Source: Selaginella moellendorffii (taxonomy: Eukaryota; Streptophyta; Lycopodiopsida; Selaginellales; Selaginellaceae). Taken from it: a DNA stretch of 64,000 bases. A model generated the notes under the pieces. That model was not told the origin of the DNA and did no database searches. It saw only the letters and a list, made by a program, of their open reading frames with translations. This document shows positions 32,612 through 41,879 of this stretch, piece by piece (the first letter of the stretch is position 1; every line of letters begins with the position of its first letter). The stretch covers positions 1-64,000 of the forward strand of contig NW_003314316.1 in the NCBI RefSeq assembly GCF_000143415.4. The letters are read 5' to 3'. Both the position numbers and the translations under genes were made by a program.

Positions 32612-33601
32612 ATGGCGGACGAGAAGCCCCCGCCGCCCCCGCCGCCGGCGAGGCGATTGAGCCTGCTTGAGAGGAGCAGCAGGCCCGACGTCCCGAAATT
32701 CAGGTACTCCTCTCCAGTTCTCCCCTCCGCGCCGCCGCCGAGGAAGCGCGTAAGCTTTGCCGAATCGGAGGATGTGAGGATCTTCGAGGCGGACAGGGAG
32801 CCCGTCGTCCAGCAGCCGATGATCTGGTTCTCGAGCTTTAGTCCGATCGCTGACGCTGGCAGCCGGCCGGATGAATCGAGCGAGCAGGTGAAAGGCAGCG
32901 ATCAGCCCTCGACGAGCGGCGGCGGCGGCGGCGGCGCTGTTGTTGAGATTAAGAGGAGGTCTTCGTTGCTGGACAAGCCACCGGCGGCGAAAGAAGAGGT
33001 CGTGAAGAAGGATTGGCATGTCGAGCACGGCCAAGACCATGCCGAGGAGTGGTCGCAAATCTCCATGGCAGCGCAGAAGAAAGTCCATGAATCTACGAGG
33101 AAGAGGTCTAAGCGAAGCTCACGACCGATTCCAATCGGCAGCGCGGAGCAAGCTCTCGTTCCAGTGAGTGCTGCCACCGCCATGCCGTCTGCGTCGACTT
33201 CCACTGCCATAGTTGTCTGTGGAGGAGCTCCACGGCCGGAGGTGGCCGAGAAGAAGAAGAAAAAGAAGAAGAAGAAGAAGAAGAAGAAAAAGACGAAGAA
33301 GAAGAAGAAGAAAGCGAAGCAGATGAGCGTCATGGCGTTCTTGAGAGGAACTATCAAGAGAAGCAGCAAGGCCAAAGTCGAGAGAGCTCTCAAGAGGATG
33401 ATGAGACGCATCGTGACCAAAGTGAAGCGCAAGCGCGATCGAATGAAGGCGGACAAAGATGTGGACATGGTGAAGATCCGGAGGGGATTTAAGCGAGGGA
33501 GGAGGAAGAAGAAGTTCTACACGGTGAAGAAGATTCGGGGGCGTAACTTTGGATTAAAATCCTTGCTCAAGCAGTGGAAGTGGGTTTTCATCTTCTCGTA
33601 A
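32612..33601 (+). CDS. Lysine-rich basic protein with an RVxF (PP1-docking) motif
   Basis: Single exon, 329 aa from the first ATG at 32612 (a longer frame opens at GTG 32585). The N-terminus is Pro-rich (EKPPPPPPPARRLSLLER). At about residue 48 is KRVSFAESEDVR, a textbook RVxF docking motif for protein phosphatase 1. The middle is low-complexity with a Gly run. From about residue 214 there is an almost uninterrupted lysine tract encoded by AAG/AAA repeats, then a highly basic C-terminal region (ERALKRMMRRIVTKVKRKRD, FKRGRRKKKFYTVKK). Nuclear or nucleolar location is likely from the charge. I do not recognise a family. A decayed partial copy lies at 37420-37700. Confidence 0.7.
   Translation: MADEKPPPPPPPARRLSLLERSSRPDVPKFRYSSPVLPSAPPPRKRVSFAESEDVRIFEADREPVVQQPMIWFSSFSPIADAGSRPDESSEQVKGSDQPSTSGGGGGGAVVEIKRRSSLLDKPPAAKEEVVKKDWHVEHGQDHAEEWSQISMAAQKKVHESTRKRSKRSSRPIPIGSAEQALVPVSAATAMPSASTSTAIVVCGGAPRPEVAEKKKKKKKKKKKKKKTKKKKKKAKQMSVMAFLRGTIKRSSKAKVERALKRMMRRIVTKVKRKRDRMKADKDVDMVKIRRGFKRGRRKKKFYTVKKIRGRNFGLKSLLKQWKWVFIFS
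33252..33318 (+). repeat. (AAG)n tract coding polylysine
   Basis: An AAG/AAA trinucleotide repeat of about 22 codons interrupted once by ACG, inside the lysine-rich gene. Prone to length change. Confidence 0.85.
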
Positions 33602-33899
33602 GAGATTAGAACTTGCAAGGTAAGGTTTTCTCTGTGCTCTTTTATCTCTAGAGTTCATTGTCTACGATGCAGTTTGGAACTTCTTGGAGCGCACCCAGGG
33701 AAAAACCTGGCTTGCTTTTAGTGCTATAAACTGTTGATGTTCTTCTTTTCCAGACTACGGTGAGAGGCCATCCTTATTCACAAGTACGTAACTCCTATTA
33801 CAAGTTATAAGCTGCTAGAGTTTCTTATAGATTTTTTTGTCAGGGCGATACCATTTTTGAGTTCTTTTACGATACTGTTTTCCAATTGCTGGTAAGTGT

Positions 33900-34345
33900 T
33901 TTCGCGTAAGTAATCGCATCGTCACGGTTCTTGAGAAGATTTCAAATGGCACTGCACTCAATCAAAGCTGCCAAAGAGGCAAGATATTTCGTCCGAGATG
34001 AATGCAGCAAAGCTAACCAGTACTTGCGAGTTCGAAAGCCATCCTTGAAAACCAGAGGTCTGTATAGAAATTTGCATTGTTCTTTTCTAGGAGCACTACA
34101 AGAAGAACTAAAACCTTTCATTACCTTCTCATGTTCAGGGGCCCTGTGATGCAAGTCGCCACACACTTTTGTGTGCATCTCCCGGCCTTGGGAGAGATTG
34201 GTCTTTGGATCCTGGGCGCTTTCTCGGAGCCTGAGCGTTTAAAACCCGACCGGGAATGAGCACTTGATACAGGCAAGCTGAAAAATTGCTTCTTTTTTTT
34301 TTCTCATTGACAACCCGTGGACTGCCGCTCCAGCTCGCGATCTGC
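33900..34345 (-). pseudogene. Decayed copy of the plastid-type Cys-rich gene
   Basis: The minus strand repeats exons of the gene at 38044-38727: the exon with KCVATCITGAPEHEK-like sequence, the exon PLVFKDGFRTRKYW, and the last exon (LAALIECSAI, frame-broken). The acceptor CCCAG of the real gene is CCCGG here, and a block coding GGAGGPGE is deleted. It ends at about 34345 in a 26-nt piece identical to part of the glycosyltransferase gene (39259-39284). Confidence 0.75.
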
Positions 34346-34540
34346 ACGCTGCGACTTTTTTCACGCAAGAAGTTGGCAGGACGCTGGAATCTGATAAACT
34401 GGAATTTTATTCTCTTTTTAATTCAGAATATCTGTGGTGGATATTCCAGTCTGTAACTGTCACCGGCGTTCTTGGATCTAAGTGCTCGGAGAGAGGGGCG
34501 ATAGGAATCGGCTACTTTTTTGGCTCGTTTAGGCAGGAGA

Positions 34541-35792
34541 ATGAGTATTAAGACAGTTCAGGTAGGGGATGAGGTGTTGAGGAAGGGGCCATGGATGCCC
34601 GAAGAGGACGAGATATTGGTAGAGTATGTACGTCAATATGGACCTCGGGATTGGAGCTCCATTCGTTCCAAAGGCCTCCTCCCACGCACTGGGAAATCCT
34701 GCCGCTTGCGCTGGGTCAACAAGCTCAAGCCCGATTTGAAAAGGTTTTCCATTCTTTCATTCCGTGCTCGTGGAAAGATCACACACACACATACATATAT
34801 ATGTATATAAGCTTTGAATGTGATTTTTCTTTTGTCTCAGAAGTGGGTGTAAATTCTCCCCCGAAGAAGAAAAGCTTGTGGTGGAAATGCAATCGAAACT
34901 TGGCAACAAGTGGGCCAAGATCGCGTCGTGCCTTCCAGGACGCACCGATAACGATGTCAAGAACTTTTGGAGCACCAGGCAAAAGCGACTCCTCAGGGCG
35001 CTCCAGCGGCCAAAGACGCCGTCCGGGAAAGGCGATTGCTCCAGCCTCGACTTGCATGACATGAACAAAGAGCCCCTCAACGAGTTCTCTGCGTTCCAGG
35101 TAGAAGCAAACCACTTGTAACTTGATCTAGGAACACAAATAAAAAGAGTGGAAAAAGCTTGGTTCTTTTCTTCTTTTCTGCCACTACCAAAATGTTTCTT
35201 TTTTTTCTTCACACAAACACAGGTCCCAAGTCCTTCGTGCTCTCCCACGCTGTTGTCATCACCCTTCCAGAGTTTTGGCCCGCCTCTCTTCTTCGGAAAC
35301 GAAGAGGAGGACAACACCTTCAAGGGGCAATCTGATGAGTGGAAACCAAGTAGGCAGAGCTTGCAAGCCTTTGGTGACTTGGAAGACATGGAAGATGTCT
35401 TGACTGCAAAGTTGCCGGACATTGGGCCACCCGACTATCCGTTTCCGGATACAGATTTCTCAAACTCGAATGCTGCGGCAGTGGCGGCAGCAGCAGCAGC
35501 CACAACTGGCACCCCTCCAGCTCAACACCAACATCAGCAAGATCAACAACAGCAGCAGCAAGGTGGTGCTACCTTATGTTGTAGTGACCTTTCGGGATTT
35601 TTGGCTGGCAGTCCACCGCAATGGGAGAAGCTGCCGCTCTTGTGCCTTGATCCAGATGCGTGCATAAAAGAGGAAGGAGACTCCATCAGTCCCGACAGCG
35701 TGCTCTCTGGCTTCCCGGCTGATGTGTTTGATTCACTTGCACCCAGGTTTGGTCCTGCAAAGTTTGTCAGTATGTTTAGTCTAGTCGAGTGA
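34541..35792 (+). CDS. DUO1: DUO1-type R2R3 MYB transcription factor
   Basis: Three exons (34541-34743, 34844-35099, 35223-35792) encode 342 aa. R2 reads RKGPWMPEEDEILVEYVRQY, then GPRDWSSIRSKGLLPRTGKS and CRLRWVNKLKPDLK. R3 reads SGCKFSPEEEKLVVEMQSKL, GNKWAKIASCLPGRTDNDVK and NFWSTRQKRL. The combination GPRDWSSIRSKGLL...RTGKSCRLRWVNKL plus GCKFS in R3 is diagnostic of the DUO1 family, which in land plants drives male-germline (sperm) differentiation. The C-terminal half is acidic with Ala and Gln runs and Asp/Phe-rich patches typical of activation domains (IGPPDYPFPDTDF, LLCLDPDACIKEEG). Intron 1 ends in CAGAAG, so two acceptors 3 nt apart are possible; the AAG choice gives the family's spacing. 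Confidence 0.9.
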
Positions 35793-37415
35793 CTTCGTCT
35801 CCAAGCTCTAGTAGCTATTGTAGCAGTAGACTAGTAGTAATTTTTTATACGAGCAAAGCTCTCTTCATGGATCATGTGCTCCAGTAGTAGTATTCTTTTC
35901 GAGCCGAGCCTAGAGCTCAATAGAGCTCACTTTCAGAACGGTTGAAGTTGAAGAGGATGCATGTACCAGACAACGCGAGCAGCTCGTACTCACAAAGCAG
36001 CCACGAAATTTTTCTTACCGGCCATGCTTCAACATGGATTTGGATCTACGCTGCAAGACTTGACGTTCCTCTTGTTCTTTTTTCGCGTCGCGATGCACAT
36101 CTACTGGTTGTCGGCGGGTATGCGATCTTCATTAAGCTCGATTCTTCTCTCGCAGGTAATGGAGGAAGCCTGGCTATATTTTCGTTTCGCTGTATGGTGG
36201 ATCTTCGATCGGGCTCGGTAAGTTCTTGGATTTCTTATATTTTTTTCTCTCTTGAAGTCTTAAGTGATTCTACCGGCTCGGGAGTACACACGTTCGTGCT
36301 CTACCTTGGTCCTCACATTGCCGTGTTCACGCTCAAAGCCACCTCTGTGGACGCGACGACTTAAAAAGTCCGCTCCATACGACACACCACATTTTGAAAC
36401 GAGCGCCTCCTGTACGAGCATTGGCCTCAGTGTCCCGGACTTGCATCTGAGCTCCTTCGACCGACGAACGACAACGACGACGATATCATAGTGGTATGGA
36501 TCAAGAAGAAACCATCGAAGCTCTGGCACAAGCAAATTTAGAGCCGGGTATAGGTACCTGCTCGTCAAGGCCAACACCGAGCTAGCGAGAGCAGCAGCAC
36601 TAGACCCGCCGATTCTTTTTCCAGCCGGAGCAGCGCAGCAGCCAACATCGTGGAGCTCGAATTTATCTGTACCAAAGTTCAATGCTCGCAAATAAAGAAA
36701 CAAGAAAGGAAAAAAAACGCCATGAGGCGCACGAGGATCTTTTTACTGCATTAAAAACAGGTAAACAAACAAAAAAGGAAGTATTGAAAGATGCAGAGCA
36801 AAAATTGGCACATTTATGAATCGTCTACAAACACTCGAACAAACTCGTGAATCACAAAGCGAAAATAGCAATCGATTCTCTTTTCTGATACTTGTACATG
36901 AGATTTACGCTTGGTCCGCAGCACCACCATCGTTGTCAGCTTATTGTCATGCACCTTTCTCTTTTGCTTGTTCTCTTGCCGATGGACATGTCCAACTTCC
37001 ACGGTACAGCATGTCCTTGTTAATCTAAGCCCAAAAAAATAGTTAATCAGTAACAGCGCATTAGCAAGAGAAATCGCATATACCTTTGTCTCTATGATTG
37101 CACTTTGTATGGAGGCTTTATGTAATCCAAAAGACCAAAAGAGGTTTATAAAATAAGATAAGTTTTAAACAAATACAATCAAGACTAAGTCTTTAGCTTT
37201 ATTATCCCTATTACCCCTATGACTTGTATTAATACTTAATTGTGGTCTCCCATTCAACCTCAAACTCAGATCTCGTTTTTATATGTTTTGCAATTTATTA
37301 ATATCAACCAAAAATCAACTATGTACAAGGCTGTAGATGCTAACAAGCAGAATTTGGTAAGAATCTAGTATTATCTTGTGGCCACTCACTGTGTTCCTGG
37401 AGCAAATCAAGAGCA
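35793..37415. other. Intergenic, no gene seen
   Basis: Short open stretches at 35942-36364 and 36260-36703 have no recognisable domain and no clear splice pattern. The first may be 3' UTR of the MYB gene. Confidence 0.45.
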
Positions 37416-37419
37416 GCGC

Positions 37420-37720
37420 AAGGCAAATGTCAAGAAGAAGAAAAAGAAAGGATCTTCGCTGATCGATCTCTGGCTGAGTCTCGGCCAAAGGTCAAAGTCA
37501 AGAGAGCTCTCAAGAGGATGATGAGACACATCGTGATGAAGTGAAGCACAAGCACGATGGGGGCAAAGATGGAGATGGTGAAGATCGGATTTAAGAGGAG
37601 CATGGAGAACACGATGATAAAGATGAATTCATGGGCGTAACTTAGGATTAAAATTCAACAGTGGTCTTCCTGTTCTAGAAGAAGGTTTTCTCTGTGCTCT
37701 TCATCTTCCAGTTCTACGAA
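37420..37720 (+). pseudogene. Decayed copy of the lysine-rich gene 3' part
   Basis: Matches 33370-33660: AGAGAGCTCTCAAGAGGATG, GGGCGTAACTT.GGATTAAAA, and the downstream AAGGTTTTCTCTGTGCTCTT. Frameshifts and deletions (for example loss of a base in the VTKVKRK-encoding part) remove coding capacity. Confidence 0.8.
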
Positions 37721-38043
37721 GCAGATTGGCACGGGGATCTTAGAAAGAAAATTCTTCAAGACTACTGCGAAAAGTAATGACGAGTACTACTATGATTGTC
37801 ATTACAAGTACATTACAAGCTGATAGAACTTTTTGTCAGGGTAATTTTTTGTTCATTTTTTAGTTCTTTCACGATAGTGTTTTCGTGCAAGTAACCAGTT
37901 TGGGAGGATTTTCTCAGGTCGGGCAACTAAAAATCGAAAAACTTTGATGTATTTATAAGCTGTTAACATACATTTATCCTTCCCACTAATATATCCTTGA
38001 ATAAACTACATTTCTACCTTTTGGACCAGCTTCTACTGATGCA

Positions 38044-38727
38044 TCATGGGCCATCGTCACGGTCCTTGAGAAGATTACAAATGTCACTACACTCAACCAA
38101 GCTGGCAAAGAGGCAAAGAATCGAAATCGAGAGCTCAACGTAGCAAAGCTTACCAGTACTTGCGAGTTCGAAAGCCATCCTTGAAGACAACCAAAGGTCT
38201 GTAAGGAAAACACAGTTCTGTCGTAGGATCACTAGATAAGAACTAAAATCATGCATTACCTTCTGATGTTTAGGGGCCCTTCTCCCGGTCCTCCAGCTCC
38301 TCCTGCGATGCAAGTCGACACACACTTTTGTGTGCATCTCTCGGCCTTGGGAGAGATTGGTCTTTGGATCCTGGCCGCTTTCTCCGAGCCTGAGCGTTTA
38401 AAACCCGACTGGGAATGAGCACTCGATACAGGCAAGCTGAAAAATTGCTTTTTTTTTCTCTCATCGACAACCTTGAATGTCCCGAGGAACGTTGTTGTAA
38501 GTGTCTTTTTCCGAGATCTCAGCAAGAGCGTTAGAACAACACAGTGTTGCTACCACGGCAAAGAGGCAAACTCCAGTGGCCAATCCATGCTTGGATACTA
38601 CTGCTAATTCTCCATCCTTGCGAGCTATCAAAGATTTAGAACTTACTGGAGAATGGAGCTCAGCCTTCTTACTCATGCGAAACAAAGGTCCTAGAGAGGT
38701 AAGCGAAAGACACTGTGCCATGGCCAT
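38044..38727 (-). CDS. Cys-rich, probably plastid-targeted protein (four exons, one junction unresolved)
   Basis: Exons 2-4 join in phase on the minus strand: SGFKRSGSEKAARIQRPISP, KAERCTQKCVSTCIAGGAGG, PGEGPLNIRRPLVVFKDGFR, TRKYCLVECSDICNLLKDRD, ending DGP (stop 38044-38046), with GT-AG introns. The exon before (38727-38472) looks like a bipartite chloroplast targeting sequence: MAMAQCLSLTSLGPLFRMSK, then a hydrophobic thylakoid-transfer-like stretch ATGVCLFAVVATLCCSNALA and EISEKDTYNNVPRDIQ. The obvious donor after DIQ leaves phase 1 while exon 2 needs phase 0, so the junction is unresolved (weaker donor GTTCCT in phase 0, or a frameshift). The conserved C..C..C..C spacing suggests disulfides in the thylakoid lumen; function unknown. 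A broken copy is at 33.9-34.3 kb. Confidence 0.55.
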
Positions 38728-38854
38728 TAGCCATCCCGCTAGGACACGTGTCAGCATCTCATTTGAAGGATCTAACAGATGTCAATCTTCCATTCGTCGA
38801 ACTAGCCGTTTAAAAATCACTTTGAAAACGCCGAGCATTTTGCCCTAGCGTGGA

Positions 38855-40339
38855 ATGGGGCGATGGCGGAAGAAGCCCCAAATGGTGCTTTGCGCTGCGC
38901 TTGGAAGGGGCCACATGATCCCGATGATGGGCCTCGCTCGATCGCTAGCTTCTACAGGTGAAATATCGGTCACAATCGTCTTCCAGAACGCTGGAGCTCG
39001 GAATTCCATCCAGGAAGCAACATTCTTCTCAGGGCTGGACGTGGAGCTCGCAGTCCTAGACGCGGCTAATCTGTGCGAGGATCCGCCATGGCTGACTGGC
39101 GGATCCGTCAGCGCAAGGATGCACAAGGATCGATCGCGGCGATCGCCTAAGGCAGCAGCAGGTTCCATGGATCCAGAATCGGCGCTTCGAGAGCTCCTCG
39201 CAGATCTTCTCGCTTCTCCATCGCCTCCGGTCTGCCTTGTGGCCGATTTCTCGCTGCCGTGGACTGCCGCTCCAGCTCGCGATCTAGATCTGGCGAGGTA
39301 TGTGCTCTACACGGACCCTGCGAATTTCATGGCTGTGGCGTATTTTTGCAAGAAGCTCGTGGAGATGGCGATCTTGCCGGCCAAAGATCCCCGCGAGAAG
39401 AAGATCGCTGTTCCTGGCGTCCCGGATCTCTCCCAGCACGATATTTCGCAGTATATATGGGATTCCAGGGACCAATATCACCTCCGGGTAGAACTCTGGC
39501 ACCGAAAGACAGTGGAATCCGACGGTGTGCTACTCAACACTTTCTACGAGCTCGAATCCTCGGCCGTCGATGCGCTTCGAGAAGAGATTCTCCCCGGGAC
39601 GAGCTTGTTCACTGTTGGGCCGCTCATAGCGACTGGCTCTTCCGGCTCGGAAAGTGATAGCAGATGTGCGGTGTACGGGGCCGAGAAGAATGCGTGCATG
39701 GAGTGGCTGGATTCCAAACCGGAATCCTCTGTTCTCTACGTGAGCTTCGGCAGCTGGGAGGTTCTGGTGGACGATCAGATAACGGAGCTTGCGCGAGCAT
39801 TAGAATCCAGCGGCTGTTTCTTCCTGTGGGTGGTGAGGCTCGCTCCAGGATCCAGCATTGGGAGCTTGCTGCCACAGGGATTCGAGAGCAGGGTGATCGC
39901 CCCTGGACGTGGTTTGATCGTCACGACTTGGGCGCCTCAACAGGAGATTCTCAAGCACCAGGCAACTGGAGGATTTGTGACACACTGCGGCTGGAATTCC
40001 GTGCTGGAGTGCGTTTGCTTGGCGGGTGTGCCAATGGTTTGCTGGCCTTTGATCTCGGATCAACCGACGACGTGCCGGTTTGTGGTGGACGGGCTTAGAA
40101 TCGGAGTCGAGATCCACGAGGATGCGAGTGGTTTCGTGGATAGGGGGGAGATTGAGAATGCCGTAAAGATGGTGATGGTGGAAGGCGCTGAGATGCGGCG
40201 CATTGCCGAGGAGTATAAGAGACTAGCAGCGATTGCCGCTAGCGAGGAGGGGAGCTCGAGCATCAGCTTAAGAGAATTCATGGACAAGGCACTCAAGGGA
40301 CGAAGTTATGTCCCTTGCAACTCCGGGAACTCTACGTGA
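38855..40339 (+). CDS. Family 1 UDP-glycosyltransferase
   Basis: Single exon, 494 aa. A GT-B fold enzyme transferring a sugar from a UDP-sugar to a small lipophilic acceptor in the cytosol. The N-terminal acceptor domain has LGRGHMIPMMGLARSLAS with the catalytic His (about residue 20, GHMIP) and the Asp partner in the LVADFSLPW region. The C-terminal donor domain has SVLYVSFGSWEVLV and the PSPG box from WAPQQEILKHQATGGF through THCGWNSVLECV to GVPMVCWPLISDQ. The box ends in Asp-Gln, with Gln commonly associated with UDP-glucose use. The acceptor cannot be predicted. A 26-nt identical piece of this gene is present at about 34318. Confidence 0.95.
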   Translation: MGRWRKKPQMVLCAALGRGHMIPMMGLARSLASTGEISVTIVFQNAGARNSIQEATFFSGLDVELAVLDAANLCEDPPWLTGGSVSARMHKDRSRRSPKAAAGSMDPESALRELLADLLASPSPPVCLVADFSLPWTAAPARDLDLARYVLYTDPANFMAVAYFCKKLVEMAILPAKDPREKKIAVPGVPDLSQHDISQYIWDSRDQYHLRVELWHRKTVESDGVLLNTFYELESSAVDALREEILPGTSLFTVGPLIATGSSGSESDSRCAVYGAEKNACMEWLDSKPESSVLYVSFGSWEVLVDDQITELARALESSGCFFLWVVRLAPGSSIGSLLPQGFESRVIAPGRGLIVTTWAPQQEILKHQATGGFVTHCGWNSVLECVCLAGVPMVCWPLISDQPTTCRFVVDGLRIGVEIHEDASGFVDRGEIENAVKMVMVEGAEMRRIAEEYKRLAAIAASEEGSSSISLREFMDKALKGRSYVPCNSGNST

Positions 40340-40355
40340 TCATCATGGTTAGCAG

Positions 40356-41879
40356 TCACTGGCAGTAGATGCTAGCGAGCAGAATTTGGTGACTACTGTC
40401 TCTAGGATCGAGCTCGAAGCCACGCTCAGCGCAGTACTTGGCACCGCGAACACGACCATGGCTTTTGTAAGCTGCCAGCAACGTAGCCCAAGCCACAGGG
40501 GAGTCTTGTAGCACCGGAAGACTGTGAACGAGCTCCTCGGCGATTGACAAGAATCCCGATCGCGCAGTAACGTCGACCATGCAGCACAGATGCTCCAGCC
40601 GCGGCGTCACGCCTTGCTCTTGCATCAGATGAAGGTAGCAGCGAGCTTCAGCGACAAGGCCGGCATGGCTGCAAGCTTTTACGAGAGCCGAGTACGTTAT
40701 CTCATCAGTTTCCACGCTCTCCATCCTCATTGTGTAGAACAGTTCCTTGCAGCGTTCGACCCGCCCGAAGCGTCCACAGGCCGTCACCAACACGTTCCAG
40801 CACGCGTTGCTAGTGTGGAGAACGTCGTGAGGTAGTGCCTTGAAAAGCTCTTGTGCTCCATCGCTGACGCGAGTCCCTGTGCAGGAAAACTCGTACTCGC
40901 AATGAGCTTGCAGCAAAGCAGTCCAGGAAACAACGTCCGGGTAGAGAATGCCGTCGAAGGTGATCTTCGCAAGCTCTGTGTGCCCGTTGCGAGCGTGCAT
41001 CGTGAGAAGAATGTTGGAGAGCAGCACGTCCAGTTCAGGCAGTCGAGAAAGAAAATCGAGCGCGTGAGAGGAATGCCCCTCTTGAGCATACATTTGCAGC
41101 ATCGACGCCCAAGGCACCGTCAACCAGCACGGCATCGCGTCAAACACCAGCTTTGCTTCTTCCAAATACCTGGCTTTGGCGAATCCATCGAGCAGGCAAG
41201 TGTAAGTCACTAGATTTCGTGCAGGCATCTGATCAAACAAGCTCTTTGCCTTGTCCAGGAAGCCATGGTTTCGTACGTAAGCGAAGATCATGGTGTTCCA
41301 AGAGATGATGTCCCGTACGCCAGCCATGGCGTCGAACAAAGCTCTGGCCTTGTCTACAAGGACACGGGACTGGCTATACGCCGAGAGAAGGATGTTCCAC
41401 GACGCTACGCTTCGCTCCGGCATTCTCACGAAGAGATCCTCGGCGTCTTTCAGGTACGAAAGCTTTGCATAAGCTGAGATCATCGAGTTCCAGGAGACGA
41501 CGTTGCGCTCGAGCATGGAGTCGAAAATCCGTCTGGCATCCGAGAGATGACCGTGCTGGGCATGCGCTTGGAGCATGGCTGTCCAGGACACGACGTTCCA
41601 CTCGGGCATTCTCTCAAACGTCGCCTGCGCTCCCTCGAGATGCCCATTTACGGCATAAGCCTGGAGAAGGATCGTCCACGAGTAGACATTTGGGCGAGCG
41701 ATGGTGCGGAAATGCGACACTGCTCGCTCCAAGTTGGCGCTCTGGCCATACGAATCAATCCTCAGGTTTGCCTCCAGTATGCTGCTTTGTGAATCGTAGA
41801 ACCCACCTTTGTGTTCTTGATGATAGACCACGAAGAAGAACGCAGCAATGTTACAAGAACAGCAATGCATCGCGCTCAT
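40356..41879 (-). CDS. PLS-type pentatricopeptide repeat protein, PPR gene 3
   Basis: Intron-less; 507 aa from the first ATG at 41879 (the longer frame from 41894 begins at GTG). The N-terminus (MSAMHCCSCNIAAFFFVVYH) is unlike the usual IQMYGRCG start and may be recruited. About twelve repeats such as NVVSWTAMLQAHAQHGHLSD follow, one with a longer VRDIISWNTMIFAYVRNHGF spacing. It then ends with FLSIAEELVHSLP, VAWATLLAAYKSHG and the truncated E1-like SSHQILLASIYCQ. No DYW domain. Its 5' coding end overlaps that of PPR gene 4 by 32 bp, head-to-head. Confidence 0.88.
   Translation of the reverse strand: MSAMHCCSCNIAAFFFVVYHQEHKGGFYDSQSSILEANLRIDSYGQSANLERAVSHFRTIARPNVYSWTILLQAYAVNGHLEGAQATFERMPEWNVVSWTAMLQAHAQHGHLSDARRIFDSMLERNVVSWNSMISAYAKLSYLKDAEDLFVRMPERSVASWNILLSAYSQSRVLVDKARALFDAMAGVRDIISWNTMIFAYVRNHGFLDKAKSLFDQMPARNLVTYTCLLDGFAKARYLEEAKLVFDAMPCWLTVPWASMLQMYAQEGHSSHALDFLSRLPELDVLLSNILLTMHARNGHTELAKITFDGILYPDVVSWTALLQAHCEYEFSCTGTRVSDGAQELFKALPHDVLHTSNACWNVLVTACGRFGRVERCKELFYTMRMESVETDEITYSALVKACSHAGLVAEARCYLHLMQEQGVTPRLEHLCCMVDVTARSGFLSIAEELVHSLPVLQDSPVAWATLLAAYKSHGRVRGAKYCAERGFELDPRDSSHQILLASIYCQ

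Noticed and set aside
34135-34260. Conserved open plus frame (MQVATHFCVHLPALGE...) shared with 38.3 kb
   Set aside because: It is the reverse strand of an exon of the plastid-type gene; the substitutions between copies are mostly amino-acid changing in this reading.
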